From NCBI GenBank assembly GCA_963989245.1, contig OZ022342.1, forward strand, positions 46,846,802-46,910,801: a stretch of 64,000 nt of DNA. The letters are read 5' to 3'. The notes below the pieces were generated by a model. That model ran no database searches and was not told where the DNA came from. It saw nothing but the letters and a program-made list of their open reading frames with translations. The position numbers and the translations under genes are program-made. This DNA is from Nansenia antarctica. Its lineage: Eukaryota; Chordata; Actinopteri; Argentiniformes; Microstomatidae. Shown here piece after piece: positions 1-10,922 of this stretch; position 1 is the first letter of the stretch, and every line of letters begins with the position of its first letter.

Positions 1-2640
1 ACCGAATGTAGATGATTATTTGCTGCTGATTTGTGGTCCTTTATTAAGTTTTCTGCTGTGTTAAAAAAAAGTGTCAAATTTGTATCTTGTGTTTGTTGAG
101 AGGTTTTATTTTAATGGACAGCAGAGTGCAATGTGCAATCAATATGTCAGAAGCAGCATTTCAAAGGTTATAGATCAGCTAATATCAGTGATTTAGAATT
201 GCACTCTTAGTTCTGGCTATGGAGCACCTGACATTGAAAGTGACAGACTTTTGATGCAAGTAGACTTAAGTATGTCCATTTCACTCCCACTAAACTGCTG
301 TGTGATCACAGTACTCTGGCAAATCATCAAATTAACCATTTAAGAAGTGGGTCATAGGTCCCCGAACATTCACTAGCACCCTTCATGTAGAAGTCACCAA
401 AATGTTTATTTGGACACATCTTGTTATATTGCTTTTCTTTATTTTTTACTTAGAGGTGGAGTGTGCTTTTTTGTTTTGGGTAGTGGTGCACAGAATACAT
501 TGTCCTGTGCTTCTCACCTAGAACTATTTAATATGGAATCATCTTACGGTTCTTGAATCATATTTAGTGGAAGGGGCCTTAGGGTTAAGGGGAATAAACT
601 TGCTGTTCTTAGCAGGTTATGGTGTAATTCACATTCCTTTCACATACATCTCGACATTTCTAAAACTTTGATTTTTATGCAATATATTGTAAATATGATA
701 CAACTGTAAAAAATTGGGATACATGGGCTTAATTAAATATGAGTGTTGTTTTGTTTTATATGTATATATTTTGCAATGTCATGTTTGTATACTCAATGAT
801 ATGTCATTTCAAAATCATGTTCTGCTTGATAATTGTGTGGTCTCTGGAATAAGCTAATGTAATGTCTATCTTTACCTGTCAAAAAGACATCCTCTCTAAC
901 TTAGTCATTTTAACACGTTATGGTATGTTCTGAATTTTACTTGAAATAAGAGAAATAAGGGGTAAAGGGGGCAACTGTGCTTTTCCTCATAAATGTAGCG
1001 TTGAAAATAAGAAAAAAAACTGAGAGAGGCAAGAGGTTCCCAGGAATGTGTTCAGTCTCAATTTTGCCATTATGATGTATGAAGAATTGTAATGCCAGTC
1101 TAAATTTCACTAAGTGCAGGAAAATAGATTCTGGAGAGTGCAGGCTTCATTGAGTTTAACCAACTACTCTGTGTGTTTGGAAGAGATTTCTGGAAGTACT
1201 TTTTTAAGAAAAAGAGTGTATCTATGGATGTTATTTTCCAATTCCATTTATATTTGTTCAGATACAACAAGAAATGCATTTTTGGGTATGGTCAATTTAT
1301 AAAAGGGCTATGTTCAGTAAACATTAAGGGCCCGTTTCCCAGACTCAGATTAAGCCTAGTTCTGGGCTAAATCAGGGTTTCAGTAATAAAATGAAAATGA
1401 AAAAATCTCAGTTGAAGACGCTGTTTTGCGTAGGAATAGACTTCTGATCTGATTAGATTTAAAATCTCCTTAAAATATATTTGGAATGTCAGGGTTGACA
1501 GAGATTAGATTTCTGATTCCCAATTGTCTGTAAGCGACACAGTACCTGAGATCCGTCAGATGAAACCTACACCCAGTTTTAAATGTCAAGTTAAAAATAG
1601 AATTCAAAGAAGATTTTGTATCAACATGTGACATGCAAACTGCAGTTCATATCCATAAATGTCATCAAACTAGACCATTGATGGTGAGGTTATTGTAGAT
1701 CATTGTGTATCAGAAATCTGTTTACTTCTATTACACACACATAAGGATGTAATGTACTGTAGATGCCAAGCCGTTTGCAAACCCTAATTGTCAACGAGAA
1801 AGTAGATTTCTATGCTATACAGTAATTACTCTACAATGTAGGCTATATTATAACTAACTATCTACTGTATTACAGAGACAAACTTAATATACTGTTATCT
1901 AAACTGGACACAACATATACATAGATGGCATACTGTACCCAAGAATGCAAACTGTAGACACATAACAAATGAGATTGATTGTAGAGATTTTTAATAATGT
2001 GTTCTGAATCTGACATTTTACTATTCTCATTAGTTATTGTAAATGTATTGTCAAATGTTTTTTGGAGAGATTAAAAAGCACCTTAACGTTAGACACCTTT
2101 CCCCCTCTAGTTGTAGTAGTCGGGGGAGAGAAAAGAAGAATAATTATTTAAATTTGAATGTCTTATGGGGGCATATTTTGTTCTCTATCAAACAGGCTCT
2201 GGATACATAGATATGAAACTAAAACACCTACCGACTAATGGAGCATTTATTTTTCCCCATGCCTTTTTTTCCTGAAGATTCACATTTAAATCCTTAAAAA
2301 AAAGCACATTCAATGTTTGTTTACAAATACTTCATGGATGTATATTTTGTATATTGTGTTATTGATTTGCCAAATCTATGTGCTACGTCACAGGACATAT
2401 GTTGTGATTGTAGTGTCTGTGACTTCCGTCCCCACCCACCCAGTTGTGCTGTTGATTAAGACTGTCTATCTGTGTGGTGGTTAGTACGTCTGTTCAACAT
2501 CTGTCAGGCCTCACATGATGCTTGTTTTTTGAGTTTCCTTTTTCTCTCTGTGTGAAACTAGTATTAGATGAACTTGCTTACTGTGGTTTGTCTTTTAGGA
2601 TCTGTGCAATAAAGATGTGTTTGAGTTTTGTATTTTGCCC
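1..2640 (+). other. Possible 3' UTR of an upstream plus-strand gene
   Basis: This AT-rich stretch has no ORF beyond about 65 codons and no exon I can recognise. It ends with AATAAA at 2608-2613 followed by a GT-rich tract, the usual arrangement of a vertebrate polyadenylation site. An earlier AATAAA lies near 590. In human, MAST4 lies upstream of CD180 and is transcribed toward it, so this may be the mast4 3' UTR. That assignment rests only on remembered synteny; the interval could equally be plain intergenic DNA. A partial MITE-like repeat lies at about 1326-1380. Confidence 0.3.
2608..2613 (+). terminator. Candidate polyadenylation signal, plus strand
   Basis: Canonical AATAAA with a downstream TGTGTTTGAGTTTTGT GU-rich element within 30 bases. 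It would end a plus-strand transcript about 100 bases before the end of the cd180 3' UTR that approaches from the other strand. Confidence 0.4.
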
Positions 2641-2752
2641 AAGGAAAGCTCTATGGATGTCATAGATGTTGTATATTAAAACAGATATTTATACTTCTAA
2701 AAGTTGCATAACACTGAAAATAAAAAGGCATGATAAAACTCACTTTCTTTTC

Positions 2753-2758
2753 TTTATT
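2753..2758 (-). terminator. cd180: Candidate cd180 polyadenylation signal
   Basis: TTTATT on the plus strand reads AATAAA on the minus strand, about 190 bases beyond the cd180 stop codon. It would give a short 3' UTR of about 210 bases. No better signal is nearer to the stop. Confidence 0.4.
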
Positions 2759-2944
2759 GATTCACACAAGAAATTCACACTATGGAAATATTATTATTGT
2801 GTTATTAGAGATAATTAAAAGATTAATGCACACTGGTTTACGAGCCAACTCCCTTTTGACCAGATGTTGTTGGCCTTATATTTTCATGATAATAATGACC
2901 TTGTACTGTATACCTTGATGATATAGTTGTTTTGTGAAGTTGCT

Positions 2945-4688
2945 TCAAAACTGTTCATATCTTCTGTGATTCCTTCTCAGCTTTCTTATGATGAAAAATA
3001 CAATCACCAGAATTGCGAAGACCAAAACAACAAGTCCAAATGCAAGTATTCCAGAAGAAAAGAGACAATTCAAATGCACATCTAATAGCCTGTCCTTTGA
3101 ACCACCACATCTTGTCCTGTCAATGTTCGCCACTTTATCGGTATTACCCTGAATCCAAACCATGAATTGATTGTTGGAACAATTGCATGCTAAAGGGTTG
3201 TCACTAATATCAATTTGGCTGTCTTTTCCTAATCCTTTGACAGAATCTACTTCAACAATCTCTACATAATTTCTGGCAAAATTCAGCAGGACATTATTCA
3301 GTGAGTGGAATGCATTAGTATTGACAACAACCAGAATATTACCACTAAGATCAATGTACATAAGTTTGGTAAGAAAGACAAAAGTGCCATCCTCAATAGA
3401 TACAATACCACACCCGGACAAAACCAGCCTCTCCAGTAGAGGAACATGGATGAACATCTTTGAGTTAGAAATCATACCACCCTCAAAAGAACTACCCCTC
3501 AGATTGAGATGCTCCAGGGTTTGCAGACCTTGCAAGATGTTCCCATAACCAGCAAACTTCCAAGAGATATGAAGTGTTCGGAGCTGATGTAAGTTACGGA
3601 GGGGACCGCCCGTGGCATGCACATGATGATCATAAGTGACACTCAAATTGCTGCAGTCCAATAGCAGTAGCTCTGCTGTCTCGTTGAATGGGAGATCTCC
3701 CCACTTCATGGGGGAACTGTGGCTGAGGTTGAGGTGATGGAGCTGACTCAGACCTGCTAACTGAATTTCGCAGCAATGAGCTCCTGTGTTCATCCGGTTG
3801 TGGCTCAAATCCAATCGTTCAAGTTTGGGGAGACCCCTGAGACAGCTTGCATTAAAAGACATCCACCTTTGGTTTCCTCTCACGGACAGGGTGGTCAGGG
3901 AGGGCAGGCTGGCAGCATTGGTGCGACACAGGTCCAGGAATTTGTTCTCGTTCAGGATTAGTTTGGACAGAGATGCCATCTTGCCAATGGTGGCTGGTAG
4001 GGAGCCTAGATGAGCCTTGGTCAGGTCTAATTTTTGGAGGCCAGTTAGGCACTCGAAGGGGGCGTCAGCAATGTCAGGGAAGTGCTGTAATTGGAAGCTC
4101 AGCTCGTTCACTCTGATGTCACAGAAAGCATTAAGTGACTGGGCCCTGATGGTGGCTGGTGGGCTATCCTCATAAGCTCCCAGAGAAAGAATGTTGGTTT
4201 GAACTCCCCCTAATCCTGCTAGGATTGCAGATACGTTACCCTTACTGATACAGCCACTGAAATCCAGGCTGTTCAGGTGACATGATTCAAATGCCTTTGG
4301 TTCGATGTATAAAATACTATTGCCTTTAAAGCTGATGTCAAGCCCATTTGTGTTCTTGAATACAGCCACCTCAGCAGCTGATATAAGCTGGAGAGAATTC
4401 ATTTGAAGGTTAAGGCTTGTCAGTTTTTGCCAATTGAACTGCTGTAGACCATATAAGGACTGGATGTCATTGTTGCCAAGGTCCAGAGTCTCTAAAGAAT
4501 CAAGATTAGTGTAAGGAATTAATTCTATAGCATCCATTGATGCCTGGTTTAAACTGATATGTTTAAGTGACTGGGGTCCTGCAAAAGCACCATCTGACAC
4601 AAACAGTAATGAGTTCCCTATCAAGACAAGGCTCTCAAGGTGTTTCTGGTTCTTCAAGGCATCCTCAAATATCCAGTTTATTTTGCAC
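2945..4688 (-). CDS. cd180: CD180 antigen (RP105), exon 3: LRR ectodomain, membrane span, short tail
   Basis: Main coding exon of a TLR-family-like receptor; the CDS joins 5456-5361, 5128-4968 and 4688-2945, giving 666 residues against about 661 in human CD180. The acceptor reads ATCACAG/GTGC at 4689. Seen here: many leucine-rich repeats of the LxxLxLxxN type, a cysteine-rich LRR C-cap at roughly residues 582-627 (NPLACNCSNNQ...), a hydrophobic span at about 632-653, and a 13-residue basic tail. There is no TIR domain. That combination, with segments such as GPQSLKHISL and LDLSHNRM, fits CD180, not TLR2 or TLR4. In mammals CD180 pairs with MD-1 (LY86) on B cells and myeloid cells and modulates LPS responses. 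The frame is intact, so the gene looks functional. The reading frame begins within the exon, not at a local start codon: the open stretch from 4657 starts with TTG and is not a real start. Confidence 0.93.
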
Positions 4689-4967
4689 CTGTGATTTTAA
4701 GGGAAACAACATACTGTTGGTGGATAATAATATTAGAACTGCTACTGTATCATCAATATAACAAGTACAATATAACATGTATCATGTGACATCAACATAA
4801 AACGATAGTTGAGTATTGGTGTGAGACCATGCACATCATATCATTATATTTGGATGTATTATCTTACACTGGTCTTACAAAATTGACTCTATTTCATGCA
4901 ACTACTGTATAATTAAAACCCTAGGTTTATGTATTTTCTTTCTGTGATTCAGTGTTACTTTACCAAC

Positions 4968-5128
4968 CTTGTTAGATCCAATGAGACAAGCTGCTCCAGT
5001 CTGACAAAGGTCGTGTCATGAATGGCAGGCAGATAGTTAAAGCTGAAATCTAGGATCTTAGTGGAGCTGGGAAGTTCGTCAGGGATGCTTTGTAAGTCTT
5101 GACCCGAGCAATCATAGCCTTCTATTAT
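4968..5128 (-). CDS. cd180: CD180 exon 2: LRR N-cap and first repeats
   Basis: This 161-base exon enters in phase 0 after TATTTTCAG and leaves in phase 2 at AACAAG/GTTGGT. It encodes the segment from IIEGYDCSGQDLQSIPDELP through LVSLDLT, typical of the cysteine-containing N-terminal cap and first LRR of TLR-like proteins. The split Arg codon joins exon 3 to give LTRCKINWIFEDA, a strong TLR4/CD180-type junction. The donor GTTGGT is weak but is the only one that keeps both the frame and the protein match. The acceptor lies directly against an (ATT)n microsatellite. Confidence 0.85.
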
Positions 5129-5132
5129 CTGA

Positions 5133-5133
5133 A

Positions 5134-5176
<43 letters not shown>
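5133..5176. repeat. (AAT)n microsatellite in cd180 intron 1
   Basis: About 14 trinucleotide units end five bases from the exon 2 acceptor. On the gene's strand they read ATT and so take the place of the polypyrimidine tract. Confidence 0.95.
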
Positions 5177-5179
<3 letters not shown>

Positions 5180-5360
5180 TATCCAAGGTGCTTTTCAGTA
5201 GTTAATTTCAAATGTGCTATTTGGGAACTATTACAGTGCCTTCCATCATTCAATGAACATTGTTACGTTGGCACTCAATTATTGCAATTATTTTCATAGC
5301 ATATGAATGAGTTTTTAGAAGCATCCACAAACCAATAAATATATGAGTTTAATAACTTAC

Positions 5361-5456
5361 CAGTTCACAAACTCTCTTTGAGAGTGGAATCACCTTGCTC
5401 AACCCAGTAAAGCATAGAACCAGCGCCAATACACTGATGAACAACGGCCTGTTCAT
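5361..5456 (-). CDS. cd180: CD180 exon 1: signal peptide
   Basis: Encodes 32 residues beginning MNRPLFISVLALVLCF, a clear secretory signal peptide (hydrophobic core about residues 5-18), and ends in phase 0 at a strong donor, GAACTG/GTAAGT. I chose the ATG at 5456 because it gives a compact signal peptide. A second in-frame ATG lies 11 codons upstream at 5489, inside a 33-base tandem duplication, and would add MNSLLFRCSCT. Which one is used depends on the unknown transcription start. The in-frame open sequence continues upstream to about 5612 without another ATG. Confidence 0.8.
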
Positions 5457-5515
5457 GGTGCAACTGCATCTAAATAAAAGACTGTTCATGGTGCGACTGC
5501 ATCTTAATAAAAGAC
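5450..5515. repeat. 33-bp tandem duplication over the cd180 start codon
   Basis: Two adjacent 33-base units, 5450-5482 and 5483-5515, differ at about two positions (beginning TGTTCATGGTGC). Each carries CAT on the plus strand, an ATG for cd180. Because 33 is a multiple of three, both ATGs share one reading frame. Confidence 0.9.
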
Positions 5516-5639
5516 TGTAGGTGATGTTTACATGAGAAGAATAGCAGAACCTGCAACTGGAAGTCTGCCTCAAAAAACAAGAAGTAGACAGAGTCACCGC
5601 TTCCCTGTGCAACAGTGTAAGCTTTGTCTTCCTTTTTTA

Positions 5640-6330
5640 TTTTTTATTGCTAACACACGTTTTTGAAAACAGGGCTCATTTTCTCAAAACACTTAACACA
5701 ATTCACAAAACCACACACCCCAAAGTGCCAAACACCTCATATATCCTGCAAAATGAAGCACTGCATTCAAAACTACATAAACACTTACCAGATTTTTGTC
5801 CAACCAACTACACACCGTTGTGCTCAATCAAAAACACGTAAATCTTTGGTGGGCTTGGTCATAATAACATACGTTCTGTATGTAGAGAACTCTGCAGCGA
5901 GAGAAAATTGGGTTGTCCCTTATGATGTGACATTGAATCTCTCTGACTCTCATTTCATTATTTTCTAAAACTAAGTTGATTATTGCTGCTTCCTGCGCCT
6001 AATTGAACATTCGAACACATCCACCATTGTGTCTTTGTCTCTGTTATTTAGAAAAAACAAAAATATACTGAATGATCAGTATAGCCTAAAGAATGTGTTG
6101 TTTTCCACAGTAAATTGTACAGGATTCTTGTGTATGACATGGCAGCCATGTATGAAGTAAATATTATGTGTCACACAACATCTGATGTATACAGTATGAC
6201 TGGAGTCCTGAATTATGTAGCATGAATGAACATTTGGTTACATACAGTATCTGTGCTCAAGTCTACATTTCTGGATGACGGAGGCAACAGTAAATCGGCT
6301 CAAGTGCAGCCTCCCTCATTATCAACCCAG
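5640..6330. other. Unassigned AT-rich DNA upstream of cd180
   Basis: Should contain the cd180 promoter but shows no obvious TATA box or CpG island. It starts with TTGCTAACACAC at 5647-5658, which recurs inverted at about 7236-7247. The two could be the ends of an old transposable element enclosing the minisatellites between them. No transposase is recognisable. Confidence 0.3.
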
Positions 6331-6445
6331 GGTCTGTAACATGGTCAACTCACGGTCTGTAACATGGTCAACTCATGGTCTGTAACATGGTCAACTCATG
6401 GTCTGTAACATGGTCAACTCATGGTTTGTAACATGGTCAACTAAC
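6331..6445. repeat. 23-bp minisatellite, five copies
   Basis: Five head-to-tail copies of a unit starting GGTCTGTAACATGGTCAACT, at 6331, 6354, 6377, 6400 and 6423. They differ at only one or two positions, so the array is young. Confidence 0.95.
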
Positions 6446-6459
6446 GTGGCCCGAATTTC

Positions 6460-6893
6460 ATCTGAGTTGTCTTCTTCCTTGTCCTCTTCTTTGTCCTCGT
6501 CCTTCCTCTACCCCTGCCTCTCACTCTCACCCTCCCTCTACCTCTACCCCTACCTCTCACTCTCCTCCTCTCTCTACCCCTTCCTCTACCCCTACCTCTC
6601 ACTCTCCTCCTCCCTCTACCCCTACCTCTCACTCTCCTCCTCCCTCTACCCCTTCCTCTCACCCTCTACCCCTTCCTCTCACTCTCCTCCTCCCTCTACC
6701 CCTACCTCTCACTCTCCTCCTCTCTCTACCTCTTCCTCTACCCCTCCCTCTCACTCTCCTCCTCCCTCTACCCCTCCCTCTCACTCTCCTCCTCCCTCTA
6801 CCCCTTCCTCTACCCCTCCCTCTCACTCTCCTCCTCCCTCTAACTCTACCCCTACCTCTCACTCTCCTCCTCCCTCTACCTCTTCCTCTCGCT
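6460..6893. repeat. Pyrimidine-rich minisatellite (CTCTACCCCTACCTCTCACTC type)
   Basis: An irregular array built from CTCTACCCCTAC, CTCTCACTCTCC and TCCTCCCTCTAC modules, with a composite period near 30 bases. It is almost pure pyrimidine on the plus strand. It opens long low-complexity reading frames on both strands (Ser/Pro-rich and Arg/Gly-rich) that are artefacts. Confidence 0.92.
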
Positions 6894-7799
6894 GATATGT
6901 TTGCTTCCATAGTTGTTATAAAAAGGTACTCACCTGTGGTCTTATTTATAGCACTTACAGTACTTCCTGATCGATGAGTCGACAATTAAGCAATGAAGTT
7001 TTTGACCAGATGGTACGTGTATTGGCCAATTGGTCCATGGGTGTAGCATTTTGATTGGAAGTATTTTGAAATGGCAAACAAGTGACTTTATGTCAGATGA
7101 TTGTCAGATGTTGCAAAAAGTGCCATGTTGAATTGCAAAGCAGAACATTTTGGAAACTTGAGCTGAGGTTTTAATCTGTACAAAACTGAGTGTCAGTTTC
7201 AATAATTGTGCTTTAGGCCTACATGTGTCATTTTGGTGTGTTAGCAATTGAAAAGAACTGTAATGTTATGTTTGTTTGTCAGACTAGGTTACCTTTTCAA
7301 TCATATACAATACAGTGTTCTTTATTTCCGCACCAGATCGTCAGTGAAAAGCAGACAAGCTTACAAAGTACACAGGCTTAGATAATTGCGAAAGGAAGCG
7401 TAAGTGAACATTGTGGTGGGATTACAATACAAAGCCAGCGATGTCTCCATTGTCTCAGACAAAAGAAATGTTTTTTTTCCTCAAGGCCCTGTCCGTATCT
7501 CCTGTCACTCACGGGGATTAGGATCAGCACATGTGCTGCTGCACTCAGGTTCTTGTGTAACTGGAACCCGTGCCAAAGGATTGGGATGAACAAAATGCTT
7601 TGACTTTGTGTCATCTCACAATCACAATGGCAGCTCTGTCACATGTTGGGCCGTCCCTGCTGAGGACAAGTGAGATGTTGTCAGGGTTGTCCCTGCATCT
7701 GAGTGGCTTGTCCATTACAGATCCACAGTATACCAGATACAGTATACCAGATGTAGTATACCAGATATACTGTGGCTCAAGAGGTTAAGCCGGCGTCTA
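6894..7799. other. Unassigned non-coding DNA
   Basis: No gene is recognised. It includes three short tandem copies of a GTATACCAGATA-type unit at about 7727-7770, immediately before the truncated LINE. Confidence 0.4.
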
Positions 7800-8437
7800 A
7801 ACCGGCGCCCCCCTCCCCTCTCTGGAAGAGCTGTACAACACACGCTGCCTCAGGAAGGCCTCCAAGATCTCCAGAGACCCATCCCACCCTGGGTACGAAC
7901 ACTTTGCTCGGCTGCCCTCGAACAGGCGGTTCAGGACCATGTTCGCAAGGACAAACAGACTGAAGCTCAGCTTCTACCCCAGGGCCATTCAGGCCCCGAA
8001 CACAGCAAAGACCTAGGTTCTGGGCCCTGGACAGTCTGGACGGATTGATGGCAGCTGCTGGATTGAAATCAGGTGCAGTGCTGAGGCACAAATGTGTACA
8101 TTGCAAGCCTGCAAACTGCGACACTTTAAATGAATGTGCAATAACACTATGTGCAATATGACAACCCTAGGGTACATAAGGTTGCAGAGAATAGGAAATG
8201 TTAGAATAGGTATAGCATAGCATAGAGTACAGCACAGTGTTTTATTTGTATAGTATAGTATAGTGGATAGTATACATAGCCTTTATTTATGTAAACCAGC
8301 TCCTTTCCCTTCTTTTTTTTAATTGTATTTTTTCTTTCCTAGCACCAGGGGAGCCCCCCCTCCCAAATTTCGTTGTTTGGTACCTGTACTATATCAATGA
8401 CAATAAAGACCATTCATTCATTCATTCATAATGATTG
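7800..8437 (+). mobile_element. 5'-truncated L2-like LINE, 3' end
   Basis: Nearly identical to the 3' end of the minus-strand LINE at 18993-22350. It carries the last part of the reverse transcriptase ORF (LEELYNTRCLRKA-like residues), the 3' UTR, the terminal AATAAAGACC and a short (ATTC)n tail at 8413-8437. The break near 7800 is the usual 5' truncation of target-primed reverse transcription. The ORF remnant encodes no functional protein. Confidence 0.85.
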
Positions 8438-8645
8438 CAAGGTCAGCGGTTCGACGGTTCGATCTACGGCTGGCCACGTGTCAAGGTGTTCTTGGGCAAG
8501 ACACTGAACCCCAAATTGCTCCCAATGAGAGCCGGCGCCTTGGATGGTAGCTTGCCACCATTGGTGTGTGAATGTGTCTGTGAATGGGTGAATGAGAGGC
8601 CATTGTGAAGCGCTATATAAGTGCAGTCCATTTATATAGCTTAAA
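8438..8645 (+). mobile_element. SINE-like repeat
   Basis: Starts directly after the LINE tail. A tRNA-like B-box (GGTTCGATC) at about 8456-8464 is followed by a body containing CAAGACACTGAACCCCAAAT and TGTGAATGGGTGAATG, and a terminal AAGCGCTATATAAGTGCAGT. I recognise this layout from abundant fish SINEs but cannot name the family with certainty. Confidence 0.65.
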
Positions 8646-10037
8646 GATTACCATGAGTGCAACCACGTGCAATCGATTTTTACAGGGCTAAAGACTAGAC
8701 AGACTTTCTCTAACACATTAGTCTAATGGAGTAACATGTTTACAGTGGAATGAACTCCTTCTTATAGCCCCTGATGATGTCTTTAACATGTTGTTTCGAT
8801 TCATCTTGCTTTTTGTTTGACGTCTGAGAAATAGGGTGTGTAATGCATCTTTAACCAACAGGGGTCACTCTCCTGCCATCTTTGCGTTTGGAAAGAAACG
8901 AATGGTCATCTGTTACGCAACATCTCTATCCAATTGAGAGCTAAAGACACACATTATAATCTCAGTATAAATAGATATAAATCTTTGGGAGATTAGAATA
9001 CCATCATGAACAAGATGCATGTTTAATAGGAACAAAACATTAGTGGTCACTCAATCCAAAAGTGAATCCAAATAGTTGTGGGTTCTCTGGGAGCAATTGA
9101 AAATGTACTAGTTCCATAGTATTTTATGTCTAAAATATATCGCCAATAGGATCATCTCTGACATAAAACAAGCAACATGCTATGGGAATGCTGTGTGTTG
9201 TTGTGTGAAATGTCCCACAGTAGCTAAACAAAGCTAAAGGCAAAGATAGACCATGTAACATCCTGCTCGAACACTTTGTCATCCCTTTGTGCAGAAGTAG
9301 GCCCAGTATAGAAACAGTACGCCCCCACTTGATGACATACAAACGCAATTAAATCCTGTGTGATCCCAGTCTCTACTCAATAACCCCTCTGCAGCATCTG
9401 AATAATTACAGCTGTCGTAGTGCAGATGCACCCGTACCCACGCTGATCCATTACTAAGCAAAAAAGGGAGGATGAAAAGCCGTAATAAAATCCTCTTATA
9501 TTCACAAATGGGCTCCGATGAAACAGGGCCAGAAAAGTGAATTGGGTGTGGGTATTGAGGGCAGCCGTGGCAACTGTCACTATGGCGATAGCTGCACTGG
9601 TGGAGTCAAAGGTCTCCCATGGCAGGGTTTAGCACAAAGCGCAGACAGCAGGGCTCTTCTGACCTAAATCGCTCAATTAGACATCAATGAGCGTACTGCA
9701 CGAGGAGCGCAGCTAGCCTCAGAAGCTCTTAATCTCTCCCCAAATTTGAATAATCTTCACATCCTCCCCTAAAACAGTGAGAGAAGCGGGCAGGAGCTGG
9801 ACTGGTGCATGAGAATAGAAGGGAGTATAGTGTTTCACTTTTCTTTTTGTAGATAGGCCCCCTTCTCTGTTGCGTTGAGAATGAGGGCAACGTGGGGTAA
9901 ACAGGAGAATATTCGGACTGCTACGTTGTCATTGGTTGTGTGCTGCGGTCGTGAGTCTATTGCCAGGAGCCGGCGACATTTCCTCCACGCCTGGAAAAGG
10001 CTGTTGCAATCACCAAGCTTCATTTAGGCAGTTTGTT
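8646..10037. other. Intergenic DNA, nothing recognised
   Basis: No ORF above about 70 codons, no RNA gene and no clear repeat in this interval. Confidence 0.5.
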
Positions 10038-10319
10038 ATTACAGTTTTTTACGGTCGCTAAGTCACAGTGTTCAATACTGAAGCCACAGATTCACAACTC
10101 TTCATACAGTCAGCAGAGCAGAAACCCATGTGAACAAAACTGTGACTCTTTCTCTGTGATTTGTGCATTGCTTTCATACAAAATGCATTCAATGACTACG
10201 TTCTCCAAAATCCATAACACTTCTCTCATTCAAACTCCCCCACCTGACTGTATGAAGAGTTGTGAATCTGTGGCTTCAGTATTGAACACTGTGACTTAGC
10301 GACCGTAAAAAACTGTAAT
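10038..10319. mobile_element. Foldback MITE with perfect 76-bp inverted arms
   Basis: Left arm 10038-10113 is the exact reverse complement of right arm 10244-10319, with a 130-base spacer between them. Outer ends read ATTACAGTTTTTTACGGTCG. There is no coding sequence, so this is a non-autonomous palindromic DNA element. No convincing target-site duplication could be fixed, so the superfamily is unknown. Perfect arms imply a recent insertion or recent sequence conversion. Confidence 0.9.
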
Positions 10320-10914
10320 TTGATTTGCTATCTGTATTTTGCAACATGTTACAGTTCTGTAGTGATACAGCTCTAGAGCTTTCTCAGCCTTTGCTTTCAT
10401 TTTCTAGCCAGGCCTTTCTTCTTACTGTTGGTACTAGCAAATGCTGTTGTACCGATTGTCACAATCTGCAAAAGAACAAGCCAGTCTACATCTCAACCCC
10501 CCTCCCTATTTAATCTTGGTATCAATACCACAGTTCATTACTGTACAAGCATCTTCATCACTCCCCCATCCCCCACTAATGTAAAAAAGACATGCACACA
10601 CAGACACAGATGCACGCACGCATGCACACACGCACACATGCAAGAAAGCACTTGCTAAGCTAGCACATTTTCACACGATCATGCATAACATTGGCACATA
10701 CGGTCGGTATCATTCAGCAGCCCCCAGCTAACAATCCCACGTTCACACGCTATGATGATGTTTTTACTGATAACAACCTGTAGACTAATGGTAATCCTCA
10801 GGTAATTCTCAGAGTACTGCGGCTAACTCGTTGAAATGTAGATGTCACTACTTGGTCCATTTCAACCAGTCATGTGAGAAACTAAACTTGTGTGTGTTTG
10901 TAGCACATCGATAG
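10320..10914. other. Intergenic DNA
   Basis: Low-complexity CA-rich stretch (ACACACAGACACAGATGCAC type) at about 10594-10640; otherwise nothing recognised. Confidence 0.5.
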
Positions 10915-10922
10915 GCTTACTG

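Noticed and set aside
1114..1370. Two overlapping 62-65 codon ORFs in the 5' part
   Set aside because: Too short, no domain, in AT-rich presumed UTR or intergenic sequence.
3321..4052. Several short ORFs on or opposite the cd180 LRR exon
   Set aside because: Shadows of the real coding strand.
2945..4657. cd180 as a single-exon gene starting at 4657
   Set aside because: The first codon there is TTG. Splice sites and protein continuity show two upstream exons with the signal peptide and LRR cap.
8446..8475. tRNA gene at the GGTTCGATC motif
   Set aside because: Only the B-box region fits; the downstream body is that of a SINE.
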